Source of the DNA: Aquibacillus albus
GTDB taxonomy: Bacteria > Bacillota > Bacilli > Bacillales > Amphibacillaceae
Reading direction: 5' to 3'
Assembly (NCBI RefSeq): GCF_016908325.1
Contig: NZ_JAFBDR010000001.1
Location: forward strand, 248,001-312,000
Length of the DNA: 64,000 nt
The position numbers and the translations under genes were made by a program. Below are positions 62,205-64,000 of the stretch, piece by piece (the first letter of the stretch is position 1; each line of letters starts with the position of its first letter). The notes below the pieces were generated by a model. The model was not told where the DNA came from, did no database searches, and saw only the letters and a program-made list of their open reading frames with translations.

Positions 62205-64000
62205 TTAAGAATTATTATCTTCACCTTCGTTTGGTGTATCTATAATATCTTCAGGATCCAATGGTTGGTTTTCGTCATCTTCATTTTCATCAAGGTTACT
62301 ATCGCCGTTATTATTATCGTCGTTATTCCTTTCATCATTGTTGTTTTCTTCTTCGTTATTATTTTCGTCACCATTTTCTTCGTTATTATTATCTTCATTA
62401 TTATCATTGTTGGTGTCATCGTTGTCGTTATCATCATCATCGTCTACTTCTTCATCTTCTTTTGGAATTTCAACTTCCACAATACTTGGATTACTTACAT
62501 TTTGAGCATTATTATCGCTAACAACGACTACCTCGATTTGATAAATTTTACCTTGATCAACATTTCCTATTTCTAATTCGGTCCCTTTTGTTGTTGTTAA
62601 TTTAGTTAACGAACCGTCTGTGCCAGCTGAAAGTTCAAACGAAACAGGAGTGTCATCGTCTTCATCATAATCCCATTCTACTAATATTACGTTGTCATCC
62701 TCATCATATTCTGCGGTTAGTTCTTGAACCGGATTTAATTGATGGTACTTTTGTGATCTTTCTGTTGGTTCTGTCCCTCTTACAAAAAGCTCTGTTATAA
62801 TTTCAGAATGAGGTGTATGCTCACTAGGTAATTTGGCAGGAATTGTCCCTTTTTCAACACTAACCTCTACAACGGAATTCGGTTTTTCCCAATCCGGAGT
62901 TTCAATCCCCTCAGAAATGTAGGCCATTGTATGTCTGAAAAGTTCTTGTGAAATTTTTGTGTTTGGAAGGACCCTTTTTTGATCATCATAACCAGTCCAA
63001 ACTGCTATCGTATAATTCGTTGTATATCCACTAAACCAAGAATCTGGGCTTCCTTCTTTATCTTCTAAATTGGTTGTCCCAGTTTTTCCAGCTAAAGGTA
63101 GCCCCGGTATATTTGCTGTCGTTCCAGTACCACTTCTAACAACAGTTTTAAGCATATCTGTGATCATGTATGCTGTATATGGAGACATAACTGCTTCTGC
63201 TTCTGGTTTCAAGTCAACTGTACGGCCATCACTATAAACAACTTTTGTTACGGCATATGGTTCATTGTATATACCTTCATTACCAAAAGCGCGATAAGCA
63301 CCAGCTAATTGCATTGGAGTGACTCCGGTGGATGTTCCACCAATGGCATCACGAATTGTCATCGAATCATTTGCAAAAGTTACTCCTAAATTTTCAGCGA
63401 AAGATTGTGCGTTACTATAGCCATTTTCTTCTAGCGTCTTTACAGCAGGTACATTTAATGACCATTGCAGGGCATAACGCATCGATACCCATCCTTGATA
63501 AGAACGATTCCAGTTTTCAATTGGTGAACTACCAGCAACGTCATATGGTTTATCATCATTAATTTGATGATAAGTAGATAGTTTATTCGTTTCTATAGCT
63601 GGTCCATAAGCTGTTATTGGTTTAATGGTTGAACCTGGTTGCCTTCCATTACCGTGGAAGGCATAATTCCAACCATTTTGATTATCACGGTTTCGTCCAC
63701 CACCTATCGCTCGAATAGCTCCAGTTTTGGTATCTAACACAGTTAGTCCTGCTTGGAAGTTTTCATCTGGATAGGTTATTGGATTTTCTTCGCTATCAGT
63801 CAGTAGCATTTCAACTCTCTTTTGAGCATTTTGGTCAATGGTAGTATAAACTTCAATACCTTCTTTATAAATGTTAATGTCTAACTTTTCTTCGACCTCT
63901 TCAGCAACTTTTTGTAAAAAAGCCTCGTAAGGTGTTGAGTCAGGACGTTTATTAATTAGCATTGACTCAATACTTACTTGTTTAGCTTCATTTGCTTCTT
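62205..64000 (-). CDS. ponA: Penicillin-binding protein 1 (PonA), C-terminal part
   Basis: The frame stays open to base 64000 on the minus strand, so the N-terminal membrane anchor and glycosyltransferase lie outside the window; about 598 residues are visible. The transpeptidase motifs are STIK (in RQPGSTIKPIT), SLN (in WSLNVPA) and KTG (in LAGKTGTTN). A fibronectin-III-like domain follows (from LTAEYDEDDNVILVEWDYDE), then an acidic asparagine-rich tail of about 85 residues. The ATG at 63962 is internal. In B. subtilis PonA polymerises and cross-links wall glycan. recU would lie just outside the window. Confidence 0.94.
   Translation of the reverse strand, partial: EANEAKQVSIESMLINKRPDSTPYEAFLQKVAEEVEEKLDINIYKEGIEVYTTIDQNAQKRVEMLLTDSEENPITYPDENFQAGLTVLDTKTGAIRAIGGGRNRDNQNGWNYAFHGNGRQPGSTIKPITAYGPAIETNKLSTYHQINDDKPYDVAGSSPIENWNRSYQGWVSMRYALQWSLNVPAVKTLEENGYSNAQSFAENLGVTFANDSMTIRDAIGGTSTGVTPMQLAGAYRAFGNEGIYNEPYAVTKVVYSDGRTVDLKPEAEAVMSPYTAYMITDMLKTVVRSGTGTTANIPGLPLAGKTGTTNLEDKEGSPDSWFSGYTTNYTIAVWTGYDDQKRVLPNTKISQELFRHTMAYISEGIETPDWEKPNSVVEVSVEKGTIPAKLPSEHTPHSEIITELFVRGTEPTERSQKYHQLNPVQELTAEYDEDDNVILVEWDYDEDDDTPVSFELSAGTDGSLTKLTTTKGTELEIGNVDQGKIYQIEVVVVSDNNAQNVSNPSIVEVEIPKEDEEVDDDDDNDNDDTNNDNNEDNNNEENGDENNNEEENNNDERNNDDNNNGDSNLDENEDDENQPLDPEDIIDTPNEGEDNNS

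Noticed and set aside
62261-62576. Two open frames of 86 and 103 codons on the + strand
   Set aside because: They lie opposite the low-complexity acidic tail of ponA; the unbroken frames are a by-product of its GAT/GAA/AAT codons and have no ribosome site.

Overview
The window is about 64 kb of AT-rich chromosome from a spore-forming, low-GC Gram-positive bacterium of the Bacillaceae. Gene order follows the sigX/resABCDE-to-ponA stretch of Bacillus subtilis almost gene for gene, and the proteins look like those of an Oceanobacillus/Virgibacillus/Ornithinibacillus-type lineage (genus is inference; no marker gene is present). Nearly everything is on the + strand; only fer, cotJABC and ponA read the other way. 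I see no rRNA, tRNA, CRISPR array, prophage, intact transposase gene or replication origin.

Layout. 1-1.7 kb: 3' end of sigX and its anti-sigma gene rsiX. 1.9-6.1 kb: ferredoxin, then ypbB-recS-ypbD-ypbE. 6.1-7.2 kb: the inverted spore-coat operon cotJABC. 7.5-12.6 kb: ypbG, mecB, gudB (active-type allele), ypdA, prsW. 12.8-18.6 kb: germination pair sleB-ypeB, PilZ protein ypfA, ypfB, cmk, plsC, S1-like ypfD. 18.7-26.3 kb: yphA, YIEGIA-family protein and its small partner, der, gpsA, a SpoVIF-like gene, yphE, yphF, spoIVA. 26.8-31.6 kb: HU, hepS-menG-hepT (menaquinone), ndk, cheR. 31.7-37.9 kb: the aromatic amino-acid supraoperon aroF-aroB-aroH-hisC-tyrA-aroE, without the trp genes that sit inside it in B. 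subtilis. 38-41.4 kb: an unfamiliar amidohydrolase-like gene, ypiA, ypiB (reoY), ypiF. 41.5-46.5 kb: cytochrome bc complex qcrABC, ypjA, ypjB, a zinc metallopeptidase, ypjD. 46.5-53.3 kb: dapB, mgsA, bshA, cca, birA, panBCD. 53.4-64 kb: dinG, an unfamiliar secreted metallo-beta-lactamase-like gene, ypmA, tseB, aspB, asnS, dnaD, nth and the 3' part of ponA.

Themes. Menaquinone synthesis (hepS, menG, hepT) and the chorismate pathway lie beside the menaquinol:cytochrome c reductase that uses the quinone. Sporulation and germination genes are dense (cotJ, prsW, sleB, ypeB, yphB, spoVIF-like, spoIVA, ypjB). Bacillithiol is represented by bshA and ypdA, while bshB1 is missing from its usual place.

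No single dramatic new system is evident. The best leads are two genes inserted into conserved synteny that look like pseudoenzymes (an amidohydrolase relative at 37981-38865 and a ComEC-type metallo-beta-lactamase relative at 56262-57065, both without their metal-binding histidines), a 194-bp MITE-like nested palindrome between menG and hepT, a TseB homologue carrying a CxxCH motif outside the membrane, and the joint absence of the trp operon and mtrB (TRAP). All function calls come from reading the sequence and recalled family knowledge; nothing was searched.
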